Source: Brevibacillus sp051967035 (GTDB lineage Bacteria; Bacillota; Bacilli; Brevibacillales; Brevibacillaceae). From it: a stretch of DNA of 64,000 bases. Below are positions 1-8,409 of the stretch, piece after piece (positions within the stretch are counted from its first letter, which is position 1; every line of letters begins with the position of its first letter). A program made the position numbers and the translations under genes. Below the pieces are notes generated by a model. The model worked only from the letters and a program-made list of their open reading frames with translations, did not search any database and was not told where the DNA came from. Where the stretch lies: contig NZ_JBQCKK010000012.1 of NCBI RefSeq assembly GCF_051967035.1, positions 62,001-126,000 on the forward strand, in the 5' to 3' direction.

Positions 1-463
1 TGAGCAGGCCGCGCTCCGAGTACGTATCGCCTGTATGAAACACAACCGGCACCTCGTATTGGGCCGCCAGCGCGTAGACCGGATCGTAGACGCTGTCGTA
101 GGCGTAGAACGGATAGTAGCCCAGATAGATTTTCAAGCCGACGGCCTGCGGTTTTTGCAGCTCGGCTTCCAGGCGGGCGACTGCCGCCTCGTCCAGCTGA
201 TACGGATTGACGCCCAGGCAGTAGACGAGCTGCGGCGGCAACTCATCTGTCAGGTCGAGGCCCATCGGTGTCGCCGCTTCCGGGTCGGGAAAGCCGTCCT
301 TTTGCGTCTCGGTCAGGCCCATACCGATGCCGAGCACGACGCCGCTTTCCGCATATTCCTGCAAAATGCCTTGGACGGAGTAGTCGACGAACGACTTTTC
401 GGCCGCCGTGCGCTTGAATTCTTCGATGTGGGATAGATGCATGTGGGCATCAATGATCTTCAT
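1..463 (-). CDS. Amidohydrolase family protein (3' end outside window)
   Basis: The minus strand reads MKIIDAHMHLSHIEEF from the ATG at 463 and stays open to the window edge, so about 154 residues are visible and the C-terminus is missing. The HxH pair in DAHMHL close to the N-terminus is the first metal-binding motif of the amidohydrolase-2 (TIM-barrel) family. Later pieces GLKIYLGYYPFYAYD and PVVFHTGD fit further barrel strands, the second carrying the next metal/active-site histidine. Members are metal-dependent hydrolases or decarboxylases of small organic acids; the substrate cannot be told. The ATG overlaps the TGA of the upstream gene (ATGA, 463-460), which indicates translational coupling with the acetyltransferase fusion. 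Confidence 0.82.
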   Translation of the reverse strand, partial: MKIIDAHMHLSHIEEFKRTAAEKSFVDYSVQGILQEYAESGVVLGIGMGLTETQKDGFPDPEAATPMGLDLTDELPPQLVYCLGVNPYQLDEAAVARLEAELQKPQAVGLKIYLGYYPFYAYDSVYDPVYALAAQYEVPVVFHTGDTYSERGLL

Positions 464-3400
464 CGTGAGAGCCTCCCTTCGGTTTCGCGGGCAAACCGGA
501 TGGCGCGCAAGGCCGACAGCGAATCGGCTGGCAGCGGCTCGTCCGCCAACAGGAAAAAGACCGGGGCGGTAAAGGTTGTTCGGTCATGCGGCAGGTTCAG
601 CTTGCGCGCGAGGGAGGCGAGGGCGATGTCTGCCGTCTCCAGGTCCGTGACGATTTGCAGCTTTTCCTTGCGCGACGGGCTGCCAAACGTATAGTCTGAC
701 GCTTCGTAGGCGAACAGTTCCCCTTGGCCCAGCTTGTAGTGCAGCTTCTCGCCATGCTTTCCTGCCGTGTTCAGCCACAGAGGGCCTGTAGCAGTTTCCG
801 TTTGCAAAAAGATTTCCGTGGTCCACTCTTTGTTCGCAAAGTACGTCCCCGTATGCTGCACGATCTCGACAGTATGGCAGAGCAGCGGGACGCCAGGCAT
901 GAGCAGGAAATATTGATGGCAGGTGAGGCCGCGATATGTTTCCTGCTTTTTCACGTGGTAGCTCAGTTTGATCCCTTGCCAGACGTTGCGCTGGTTGTCG
1001 GTCAGTCGGGCGAAGCAGGCGGCCCGCTCTTCCTTGACCAGCGAAAACGCACTCAGCCCCTCGACGTGGTTGCTGATGCCGCCTGTCCACGGGTTCCACC
1101 ACGACTTCGGCTGGCGCTCGGGGAAGGAGCTGGCCAGCCACTCCTGCCCTCCGGCAGTGAGCGAGTAGAGCGCCGGGGCGAAGTCCGGGGCGGCTTTGAT
1201 GCGGATAAAGCCGTTGTCTGCGACGTACACCAGTTGTCCCGCTTCCTCCGTCGTCTCCTGGACAATCTCGCCTTGGCCGATGGGGAAGATCGCGCTCTGC
1301 AAGCGAGTGTCGTGGGTGGCGAAGCGTCCGTCTACGCGCACGAGGTCAGGCGAGCCAGTCGGCGCTGCGAACGAAAAGTGCGATTCTGTCGCTTCGGCCT
1401 CCTCCGTGTAGCGGGTGGCTTGTTCTGCGGCAGGCGCGCTTTGCAGCGAGGCAGACAGCTCGCCCTCCCAATATTGCTGCTTGTACTCCTTGACCTGTAC
1501 GTGCACTTCTTTTCCTCCGACAAACGGGTTGTGACCGTTGGCGATAAGCTCCAGATGAGGGGTCAGGGACAGGTTTTCTGCCGGCAAGGCTTCTTTTTGC
1601 GCAAAGGCGCGGAAGTCCTTCCAGTCCGCATACGCACCGTGTGTCATGTGGATCGGGCCGAACGTCTTTTTGTCGTGCGGCTCCAGGCTGCCAAGGCACG
1701 TCTCCAGCGTGAACTGCCGGACCTGGAAGTCCAACTGGTATCCCGCTGGCCAGCACATGCCCCACGGCGTCGCTTCCTCGCGGGAAAACAGCCAGTTTTC
1801 GCTGACGAGCTTGCCATCCCAGTAGTCCAGGTCGCTGCCGTAGGAGGAGGGGACGTCGACATAGCGGCCCTGATACGGCAAAATCGGGCGGTGCAGCGCG
1901 TGCGAAAAACCTTGGGTCAGCCACAGCTCCGCCGCCGTTTTTTCGGCAGAGCGGTTTTCCAGTTCCAGCAGGTGTTCGACGGAGCCGTCTCCGAACAGCA
2001 GCGTTTTTTCCACCAGGACGAGTTCGGGGGAACGGCCGGAATGATACGTGGCGCAAATCCCGATCGCGCCCTTTTCCGCGACAAACACGACCTGCTCGGC
2101 GCGTTTTTTGGAAAACTCGCTGGAATACGGCTTGCCAAGCTTGGGATAGGTGATGGAGCTCGGCTCGCCGCCATTTGCGCTCGTGATGGTCAGTTCGTTG
2201 TCATCCTTGGTCAAAGACAGCGCGTGGCGGCCGTGGTGCAAGTGCCAGGCTTGTTCCGTCTCGCCTGCGAGTATGGCGCCAAGGCCCGTGAAGGCAGCCC
2301 CGAGCTTTTTCGCAAACGAGACCGTACTGCCGTCTGCAAGCTGCGCCTGTACGTGTACATCTGCCTCGTAAAATCCGTGTTGCAGAACCTCAGCGGCAAG
2401 CGGCAGCGAGATGCGCTCTTTGCCCGCCAGCGTCAGCGTGAATAATTGTTCCCGGAGGCGTAAAAACGGCGCTTCCGGAAGCGTGAACGAAAACTCCGCC
2501 TCTTCGGCAAAGTTGTTTTCCACATCGAGATACAACGGGGCGGTCTGTCCGGGGTAGGACAAGCCGGGGACGTGCAGGGAGAGAGAGGCGGGAAACTTGG
2601 GCAGGATTCCGACCTGGAACAAGGCGCGCTTGCCGTTAATCAGGACGTGTGTGCGGACGCTGGGGTGTGTGCGCCAGACGCTTTGCTCCTCTGTAATCTC
2701 TCCGACAAAAAAGCGGGTGGACAGCGTCGTCTCGCCTGTCACTTCCTGTTCGTGATGGTAGTCAAAGCGGATGTTTTGGTCAGACTCCCCCGTCAAGGAC
2801 AGCGTCAACGGCTTGCCTGATTTGTTGACGATCCGGTAGCGAATCTGGTACGTGCGGCCGAAGACCAGCTCCAGCTGCTCCACTTCGGCAGCGAGCAAGT
2901 AATCTTCCGTTTCGATCAGCCGCATGCCGCGTCCGCGCCGTTCGAACTCCACGCGCAGACTCTTGTCGCCTTTCGTCCAGGAATAGGTGAAGTAGTCGAA
3001 GCCGTTTTCTTTCCGGCCATCCGGCTCGACCACAATCTCGCGGGCAGAGTCCCGATACCAGTCGAGTTCCGCAAAATAGTGCGCAATGGCTTCCGTCCGC
3101 AGCACCGTGGGCATCATGTTCATCAAATGTGTGCTATCGTCGCGGTCTTCCCAGAAAAAACCGAATTTTTTGTACAGCGGGACAGCCTTCGTGTTTCCCG
3201 CCCATGTATAGAGATCAAGCCGCGGCCAGCCGAGCTGGACCGTCTGCTCGAGGGCGTGGGCAAGCAGCAGGCGTCCTACCTTTTTGCCGTGGTATTCCGG
3301 CCGGACGTTGAGCAGGGGAATGTAGAGGGCGCCGGTATCTTCGCGGTACTCGGCAAGGCTGCAATAGCCCACGACGGTTTGGCCGTCCATCGCCAGGTAA

Positions 3401-3555
3401 ACGGCGAGAGCATCGGAGCGTGCTTCCTCCTGCCTGATTTGTTCCGCTGTCGTGATCGAATTTCCGCCACCCCAACTGTCCCGGCTGGCGTTCCACATGT
3501 CCGCGACGGCTCCGGCCAGCTCGGGACGGTAGAGGACGATAGAGAGAGAATCCAT
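460..3555 (-). CDS. GNAT acetyltransferase fused to a large beta-rich domain of unknown function (1031 aa)
   Basis: Residues 1-160 form a GNAT acetyl-CoA-dependent N-acetyltransferase domain; the acetyl-CoA loop is visible as VRPEYHGKKVGRLLL. The remaining ~870 residues show no domain I can name. They are rich in alternating hydrophobic beta-strand patterns, aromatics and phrases such as WWNPWTGGISNHVEGL that recall carbohydrate-active beta-sandwich proteins, but I will not assign activity. No signal peptide is visible, so it should be cytosolic. I chose the ATG at 3555 because GAGGTG lies about 9 nt upstream; an in-frame GTG at 3567 would add four residues. It is followed with ATGA overlap by the amidohydrolase, so the two probably act on related small molecules. 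Ordinary GNAT enzymes are 150-200 residues, so this length is exceptional. Confidence 0.8.
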   Translation of the reverse strand: MDSLSIVLYRPELAGAVADMWNASRDSWGGGNSITTAEQIRQEEARSDALAVYLAMDGQTVVGYCSLAEYREDTGALYIPLLNVRPEYHGKKVGRLLLAHALEQTVQLGWPRLDLYTWAGNTKAVPLYKKFGFFWEDRDDSTHLMNMMPTVLRTEAIAHYFAELDWYRDSAREIVVEPDGRKENGFDYFTYSWTKGDKSLRVEFERRGRGMRLIETEDYLLAAEVEQLELVFGRTYQIRYRIVNKSGKPLTLSLTGESDQNIRFDYHHEQEVTGETTLSTRFFVGEITEEQSVWRTHPSVRTHVLINGKRALFQVGILPKFPASLSLHVPGLSYPGQTAPLYLDVENNFAEEAEFSFTLPEAPFLRLREQLFTLTLAGKERISLPLAAEVLQHGFYEADVHVQAQLADGSTVSFAKKLGAAFTGLGAILAGETEQAWHLHHGRHALSLTKDDNELTITSANGGEPSSITYPKLGKPYSSEFSKKRAEQVVFVAEKGAIGICATYHSGRSPELVLVEKTLLFGDGSVEHLLELENRSAEKTAAELWLTQGFSHALHRPILPYQGRYVDVPSSYGSDLDYWDGKLVSENWLFSREEATPWGMCWPAGYQLDFQVRQFTLETCLGSLEPHDKKTFGPIHMTHGAYADWKDFRAFAQKEALPAENLSLTPHLELIANGHNPFVGGKEVHVQVKEYKQQYWEGELSASLQSAPAAEQATRYTEEAEATESHFSFAAPTGSPDLVRVDGRFATHDTRLQSAIFPIGQGEIVQETTEEAGQLVYVADNGFIRIKAAPDFAPALYSLTAGGQEWLASSFPERQPKSWWNPWTGGISNHVEGLSAFSLVKEERAACFARLTDNQRNVWQGIKLSYHVKKQETYRGLTCHQYFLLMPGVPLLCHTVEIVQHTGTYFANKEWTTEIFLQTETATGPLWLNTAGKHGEKLHYKLGQGELFAYEASDYTFGSPSRKEKLQIVTDLETADIALASLARKLNLPHDRTTFTAPVFFLLADEPLPADSLSALRAIRFARETEGRLSR

Positions 3556-3777
3556 GATTGCCTGCACCTCGATCTCATTGTCAGTATTTGTATAGTAATA
3601 GAGAGACGATAGAGGGAGAGATTTGGTTTCTGGTTTTCCCGGCTTTTTTCGCAGGGGCGAGAGTCAGCGGAGTGGGGCGGTGAACACGATGACAGTGGAT
3701 CAAGCAAAACGTGCTTGTTTCTCGGGGCAGAGTCGAGGAAAATAAGAAGAAATCCACTATCTTCCATAAAAAGGGTC

Positions 3778-4632
3778 ATGCCGATGTCTACGTACAGTCT
3801 TTTGGAAAAACTGCTGTTTTGGTCAGCCGCTCTGGACGAAAAAAAGCTGGCGCGCTCGCTTGCAGGCAAGACGATTCTCCTTACAGGAGCAAGCTCCGGG
3901 ATTGGCGAGCAGCTCGCCTATTTGTTGGGGCGCTGCGAGGTGAGGTTGCTGCTGGTGGCGAGAAGCGTGGACAAGCTTCGCCGGATCAAACGGGAAATCG
4001 AGCAGCACGGAACGGCTACAGTCAGCGTTTTCGGGGCGGATTTGCGCGAGTCGCTTGAACGGGAGGCGTTTTTGGCCTGGGTGTGCGAGCAGGCAGACAC
4101 GATCCATATCGTGGTCAGCAACGCGGGCTTGTCCATCCGGCGTTCGATCATGGACTCGCTCGACCGCCACCACGATTTTACACGGACGATGGCGATCAAC
4201 TACTTCGCTCCGGTCAGGCTGCTGCTGTCTCTTCTGCCGCAGCTTGCCCGAAGCAACGGACATATCATTCATGTTTCCACGATCAACACGTCGCTGATTC
4301 CGCTGCCGTACTGGGCGGCGTATCAAGCTTCGAAGGCGGCCTTCGACATCTGGTTTCGCTCGGCGGCGCCGGAGTGGAACGCGCGAGGAATCGCTACGAC
4401 TGCGATTTATTTTCCGCTGGTAAAAACGCCGATGATCGTGCCGACTGCCGCTTACCGCAGCATGCCTGCCATGAGCGCGGAGCACGCCGCCCGGGTGATC
4501 GCCCAGTCCATGTATACGAGACGAAAAAGCTGGCGGCCGTGGTGGCTTCTGTTCGGAGAGCTGGCCTCGGTTTTGGGCAGACGACTATGGGAGCGCCTCA
4601 CTCCGCGCTGGCTGCGAAAAAAGGGGGGATGA
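3778..4632 (+). CDS. Short-chain dehydrogenase/reductase
   Basis: A 284-residue SDR with the Rossmann glycine motif TGASSGIG near residue 35, the NAG motif (SNAGLS), a catalytic Ser in HVSTINTS and the YQASK active-site Tyr/Lys pair. The extra ~25 residues before the Rossmann strand and a basic, Trp-rich C-terminal tail (RRKSWRPWWLL) suggest membrane association, as in DltE/YqjQ-like and sterol-type SDRs. The start is the ATG at 3778 (AAAAGGG upstream); an ATG at 3784 is equally possible. Its TGA overlaps the ATG of the acyl-CoA synthetase-like gene, so the pair is an operon and may reduce or modify an acyl substrate that the partner activates. Confidence 0.9.
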   Translation: MPMSTYSLLEKLLFWSAALDEKKLARSLAGKTILLTGASSGIGEQLAYLLGRCEVRLLLVARSVDKLRRIKREIEQHGTATVSVFGADLRESLEREAFLAWVCEQADTIHIVVSNAGLSIRRSIMDSLDRHHDFTRTMAINYFAPVRLLLSLLPQLARSNGHIIHVSTINTSLIPLPYWAAYQASKAAFDIWFRSAAPEWNARGIATTAIYFPLVKTPMIVPTAAYRSMPAMSAEHAARVIAQSMYTRRKSWRPWWLLFGELASVLGRRLWERLTPRWLRKKGG

Positions 4633-6191
4633 CGGTGCGGATCGCGTTTTTGCTTGCGGCGCTGTACCGAATGAAGCTGTTGACACCAGCGGGCATCGGC
4701 CGGCTGCTTGCCGCCGTCTGCCGATACGGAATCAACCTGCTGACGCTGTTGCAGGTCGCACAGCGCACGTACGGCCAAAAGATCGCCCTGGCCGACGAAC
4801 GGGAAGCTGTCAGCTATCGGCAGTTGTGGAGCGACTCTGCACGCCTCGCCTGGGTGTTCAGGGAGAAATACGGATTTGCCCGCGGCCAAAAGGTCGGCTT
4901 TGTCTGCCACAATCACATTACGATGGTGAAAGCGATTTTTGCCGCTTCCGGCACGGGGTGCGACATCTATTTGCTCCATCCGGAGATGAGCGCAAGGCAG
5001 CTTGCGCAATGGCTGGACGAGACGAAGCTCGACCTGCTCGTCCACGATGCCAAAGAGACGGCTCACATCGAGCAAGCGGCCAACGGGACCGTGCGGCTGT
5101 ACAGCTATCACGACCAGTTGCCCGCCATCGATCGGCTGGTGCACCAAGGGCATGGGAGGGCCGGAACGGCTGCCGCCACCCGAAAATTGCCAAAGCGGGC
5201 ATCTGCCGGGCGTATTATGCTGTTGACAGGAGGGACGACGGGACAGCCGAAAAACGTCGCGCACAAGCCGTCGCTGTTCCACTATTTGCCGCCGTTTTTG
5301 GCGCTGCTGACGCGGCTTCGGCTGCTGCGCTGCCAGACCGCCTATGTGGCGACGCCCATCTGCCACGGATACGGGCTGGCGATTCTGCTTTTGTTCCTTG
5401 CGCTGGGCAAAAAAGTCGTGATAACGCCCGGCTTCGACGCCGCCAACGCCTGTGCGCTGATCGAAAAGCACAAGGTCGATGCCGTGACAGTCGTTCCGCT
5501 CATGCTGAGAAAAATGCTGCGGCACAACGCGAGCGCCTTGCAGTCTCTCGCCTGCATCGCCTCTGGCGGCGCGCCGCTATCGTCCGCCCTCGCCGCCGAG
5601 GTGTCCGGCCAATGGGGAGCGGTTTTGTTCAACCTGTACGGCACTTCCGAAGCGGGCCTGTGTGCCGTCGCCACGCCACAAGATCTGGCGTCTGCACCGC
5701 ACACCATCGGCAAAAAAATCGGCGGTGTCGGCTTGCACATACGGGGAAGGGACGGGCGAAAACTCGCGGCAGGCGAGATCGGGCAGCTTTGCGTGCGAAG
5801 GCGGAGAGCGTTTTTCTCCACCCGGACTGGCTGGATCGAGACAGGCGATCTGGGCTATCGGGATGAGCGCGGGTATTATTTTTTGTGCGGGCGGACAGAC
5901 GACATGGTCGTCTCCGGCGGAGAAAATGTGTATCTGATCGAGCTAGAGCGCATGTTGGCCGAGCATCCGGACGTAGAGGATGCGGCAGTGGTGGGCATTC
6001 CCGACGAAGCGTTTGGGCAAAGGCTGAAAGCGTTCGTGCAGCCTGCGAGCCATGCCGGGCTGACGGAGGAAGCATTGCTGGGCTGGCTGCGCCCGCGAGT
6101 CGCCAGGTACCAGTTGCCAAAAGCGATTGTGTTCGTTGACCGCATCGCCTACACCGACCTGGGCAAGCCCGACCGCAAGCGGCTGATGTAA
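4629..6191 (+). CDS. AMP-binding acyl-CoA synthetase / fatty-acid ligase family protein
   Basis: A 520-residue member of the ANL superfamily that adenylates a carboxylate and transfers it to CoA or a carrier thiol. Visible motifs: the P-loop LLTGGTTGQPKN (A3), NLYGTSEAG (A5), ETGDLGYRDERGYYFLCGR (A7) followed by DDMVVSGGENVYLIELE (hinge and A8), and the A10-type lysine in GKPDRKRL. The A3 motif reads LTGGTTG rather than the usual YTSGTTG. The start at 4629 overlaps the SDR stop (ATGA), indicating coupling. The substrate cannot be read from sequence; medium or long acyl chains or an aromatic acid are both possible. Confidence 0.9.
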   Translation: MTVRIAFLLAALYRMKLLTPAGIGRLLAAVCRYGINLLTLLQVAQRTYGQKIALADEREAVSYRQLWSDSARLAWVFREKYGFARGQKVGFVCHNHITMVKAIFAASGTGCDIYLLHPEMSARQLAQWLDETKLDLLVHDAKETAHIEQAANGTVRLYSYHDQLPAIDRLVHQGHGRAGTAAATRKLPKRASAGRIMLLTGGTTGQPKNVAHKPSLFHYLPPFLALLTRLRLLRCQTAYVATPICHGYGLAILLLFLALGKKVVITPGFDAANACALIEKHKVDAVTVVPLMLRKMLRHNASALQSLACIASGGAPLSSALAAEVSGQWGAVLFNLYGTSEAGLCAVATPQDLASAPHTIGKKIGGVGLHIRGRDGRKLAAGEIGQLCVRRRRAFFSTRTGWIETGDLGYRDERGYYFLCGRTDDMVVSGGENVYLIELERMLAEHPDVEDAAVVGIPDEAFGQRLKAFVQPASHAGLTEEALLGWLRPRVARYQLPKAIVFVDRIAYTDLGKPDRKRLM

Positions 6192-6386
6192 AAGCCCGGC
6201 GGCCAAGCGGTCTGGGCGCATCGTGCTGTAAAGCGCTTCCGAAGCAAGCTTGTGTAACTTGCAGCATACTGTTCAAGGAAATCTGGTAAGCCGATTGCCT
6301 ATAAATGGGGCTTATCAAAAAAGGGGGAGAGTAAGAACCTTTCTAGCCCCACACAAACAACTCCATTCCGGAAGGGGCCGACCATC

Positions 6387-6734
6387 TTACGAAGTAGATT
6401 GTATTTGGTTTCGAAGCACTCCCAAATATTTCCGTTTGTATTTGTTTACGCCTTGCTGGGAGATACCTAAATGCTTGGCTACGATTTCTTCTGGAACCCC
6501 ATTGATAACTACTTGCTCGATAATGAATCTTGCTTTAGATGGAAGGGAATGTAACATGTCTTCTACATACAGCTTTGAATCTACAGAAGACAATTGATTT
6601 TGCCCGCAGAAATTTTCTATGATCGGAAGCTCTCGGGCGGAAACCTTCTTTGCTTGATACTGCAACCGCCAAGCAATTCTTTTGATAACTTTCCTGCATT
6701 CTTCTAGTCGTTCGTCCTTCATGCTTCTCACCAT
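6387..6734 (-). CDS. Small sigma-70 region 4-like DNA-binding protein
   Basis: 115 residues. The C-terminal half (LPSKARFIIEQVVINGVPEE then IVAKHLGISQQGVNKYKRK) is a clear region-4-type helix-turn-helix as in sigma factors and Xpf/YlxM-type regulators. The N-terminal half is charged and helical without a recognisable region 2, so it is either a split/partial sigma factor (compare RsoA/SigO-type two-piece sigmas) or a plain regulator. The ATG at 6734 and the ATG at 6722 are both possible; the second has GGTGAG only 4 nt upstream. It is AT-richer than its neighbours and stands alone, which hints at a different origin. Confidence 0.72.
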   Translation of the reverse strand: MVRSMKDERLEECRKVIKRIAWRLQYQAKKVSARELPIIENFCGQNQLSSVDSKLYVEDMLHSLPSKARFIIEQVVINGVPEEIVAKHLGISQQGVNKYKRKYLGVLRNQIQSTS

Positions 6735-6736
6735 CC

Positions 6737-6873
6737 CATCCTATAGGTACATGAACAATGTAAAAAGCAACTTTCTTTCACCACGTCTCCTGGCTTCATA
6801 TCCGTGTTAGTACCAGGATATTGTGGTCTATCGGATGCCATAGAAAATTCATCCTATAAAGTTGATGAACAAT
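6737..6873. repeat. Imperfect ~24-bp direct repeat
   Basis: Positions 6737-6759 (CATCCTATA..., ending ATGAACAAT) and 6850-6873 (CATCCTATA..., ending GATGAACAAT) match except for the middle 4-5 bases and one indel. They lie upstream of the minus-strand sigma-like gene and of the plus-strand DUF3139 gene. They could be a duplicated regulatory half or simple sequence duplication. Confidence 0.4.
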
Positions 6874-6954
6874 AGTAGGGCGCCCATTATCGCTTTCACT
6901 ATTCAAGGAAAAAAAAGCATCATTTTACAACCAGTTTTTTGGGGGGGAACGAAA

Positions 6955-7263
6955 ATGAACAAAAAATCAATGATTATCGTTTTCCTGGTCTTACTCCTGA
7001 TCGCTGCTCCAGTTATATATGTTCAAGGCACCTTGTTGAGCTTAGAAGATCAGGTGCGCCACTATCTCATTACCGAGAAAAATATCGATGAGAAAACAAT
7101 AGGTAGTCTGGATGGCCGTTTTGGGAAGCTTCCGTTCTTTGGTGTAGAAGTTATTTTTGCGGATGAACCCGATGTAAGATACTTTTATACGGAAAGAGAC
7201 GGAGACATAGTACCTCTCGGTGCAACGCTGAAACCCGAAGGATACAATTACAAACATAAATGA
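6955..7263 (+). CDS. DUF3139-type small membrane-anchored or secreted protein
   Basis: A 102-residue protein with a basic start (MNKKS) and one hydrophobic segment (about residues 6-24), followed by an extracytoplasmic domain with the pattern VRHYLITEKNIDEKTIGSL and ending in a hydrophilic tail. This arrangement matches the small Firmicute DUF3139 family, whose function is unknown. The start at 6955 is chosen because it follows a G-run and leaves a normal signal-anchor; the longer open frame from 6862 has no ribosome binding site. Codon use is AT-richer than the surrounding operons, as in the neighbouring sigma-like gene. Confidence 0.65.
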   Translation: MNKKSMIIVFLVLLLIAAPVIYVQGTLLSLEDQVRHYLITEKNIDEKTIGSLDGRFGKLPFFGVEVIFADEPDVRYFYTERDGDIVPLGATLKPEGYNYKHK

Positions 7264-7376
7264 GGCGAAAGCAGCTTGTGTAAAGGAAACGACACATTTT
7301 CCCGAAATATCCTGCCCCCGAAAGCCATACATATTACGAGACATCCGAAACAACCAGGGGAAAGGAATGAGCAACC

Positions 7377-7817
7377 ATGCCTCAAGGCATCCACCATATC
7401 GAGCTGCCGCTGCCGATCGGGACGATCTGGAAGTTCGTCAGCGTACTGGAAAACTGGGTTCCGCTCGTGCCCGGCTACATCAGCCACGAGGTGATTGACG
7501 AGCGGCGCGTGACCTGGACGTTTATCGGCGACATCGGGATCATGAAAAAGCAAATCAGCCTACAGGTGGACATTACCGAGTGGAACGAGCCGACAGAGGT
7601 GAAGTTCACGTTGACTGGGATCAACGAGAATTTTACGGGAGAAGGCTACTTTCGCGCGGAGGCGCTGGGGGAGGCTCGCACAAAAATGACCGGGTTTCTC
7701 GATATTACCGCCAAAGGCTTGAAGGCCCCGATGGTCAATTCGATTCTGAAATCCCATGTCCCGCAATTGACGACAGATTTGGCGGAAGCCGTCGCCAGCC
7801 GGGTGAGGGAAACATAA
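7377..7817 (+). CDS. CoxG / SRPBCC family protein
   Basis: 146 residues with the CoxG-type START/SRPBCC pattern: an N-terminal strand followed by WKFVSVLENWVPLVPGYIS, a central GDIGIMKKQISLQVDITEW and a C-terminal helix with LKSHVPQLTTDLAEAV. CoxG-like proteins bind hydrophobic ligands or anchor CO dehydrogenase in other bacteria. No carbon monoxide dehydrogenase genes are nearby, so it is probably a general lipid or ligand carrier. It is monocistronic, with its own terminator immediately downstream. Confidence 0.78.
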   Translation: MPQGIHHIELPLPIGTIWKFVSVLENWVPLVPGYISHEVIDERRVTWTFIGDIGIMKKQISLQVDITEWNEPTEVKFTLTGINENFTGEGYFRAEALGEARTKMTGFLDITAKGLKAPMVNSILKSHVPQLTTDLAEAVASRVRET

Positions 7818-7833
7818 GCGAAGCGCGCTGCTG

Positions 7834-7864
7834 AAAACCTTTGCGAGCCGGCAAAGGTTTTTTC
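7834..7864 (+). terminator. Rho-independent terminator after the CoxG-like gene
   Basis: An 11-bp perfect stem AAAACCTTTGC / GCAAAGGTTTT around a 6-nt loop, followed by T residues. Confidence 0.85.
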
Positions 7865-7999
7865 TTTGGAAGCCGGACACTTGCGCAGTTGACGACTTCG
7901 CGATTTTGCATTAAGCTACCATAATTAATTGGGTAACTGTTGCGAAAAAACATGGGTTTCACGAGGAAGCAACAGGAAAAATGACGAAGGGTGATCGAT

Positions 8000-8236
8000 G
8001 TGAAAATCCAGAAAAAATACGAAGCCATTCTCTTTACGTTTCTAATGGCATTGGGCATGTCTTGTCTTTTATCGTTCTTCATGATGCTGGTGAATTTCGG
8101 CTTCAACTCCATGCTGCTGGAGCGCTGGCTCAAGGCATGGCCGATGGCTTTTTCGCTGGCGTTTCCCGCCGCTTACTTTTTGCCAAAAGTCATCCGGCGG
8201 CTGATGAAAAAAATTACGTTTGTCGAGAGCAAATAA
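8000..8236 (+). CDS. DUF2798-type small membrane protein
   Basis: 78 residues with two hydrophobic segments (ILFTFLMALGMSCLLSFF and AFSLAFPAAYFLPKVI) separated by a short polar loop, the DUF2798 layout; function unknown. GAAGG at 7986-7990 is 9 nt from the GTG at 8000, which decides that start over the GTG at 7991. It is followed 12 nt later by a strong terminator. Confidence 0.7.
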   Translation: MKIQKKYEAILFTFLMALGMSCLLSFFMMLVNFGFNSMLLERWLKAWPMAFSLAFPAAYFLPKVIRRLMKKITFVESK

Positions 8237-8248
8237 GCTTGGTCATCT

Positions 8249-8278
8249 GCACAGCTAGCGAAGGCTGTGCTTTTTTTT
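8249..8278 (+). terminator. Rho-independent terminator after the DUF2798 gene
   Basis: GCACAGC / GCTGTGC stem with an 8-nt loop and eight T residues. Confidence 0.88.
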
Positions 8279-8327
8279 GTACATCGTCAGGCGGGTACGG
8301 CCGACAGGCACTGGGGGCGATTCGTTA

Positions 8328-8356
8328 TTGATGATGAGAATCATTATCTTTATAAT
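8328..8356 (+). promoter_or_regulatory. Sigma-A promoter with Fur box, start of the siderophore operon
   Basis: TTGATG at 8328-8333 and TATAAT at 8351-8356 are 17 bp apart. Between them, 8330-8348 reads GATGATGAGAATCATTATC, which matches the 19-bp Fur consensus GATAATGATAATCATTATC at 17 positions. Bound Fe-Fur would block RNA polymerase directly, so the operon should be induced by iron starvation. Confidence 0.9.
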
Positions 8357-8409
8357 AGACCCACATCCAATTCCATGACGCCACAGCACAGAACAGGAGG
8401 GAAAGGGAG

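Noticed and set aside
724..2445. Long plus-strand open frame opposite the acetyltransferase fusion gene
   Set aside because: It is antisense to a 1031-residue gene with clear domain content, has no ribosome binding site and encodes a low-quality Arg/Gln-rich protein typical of GC-rich antisense frames.
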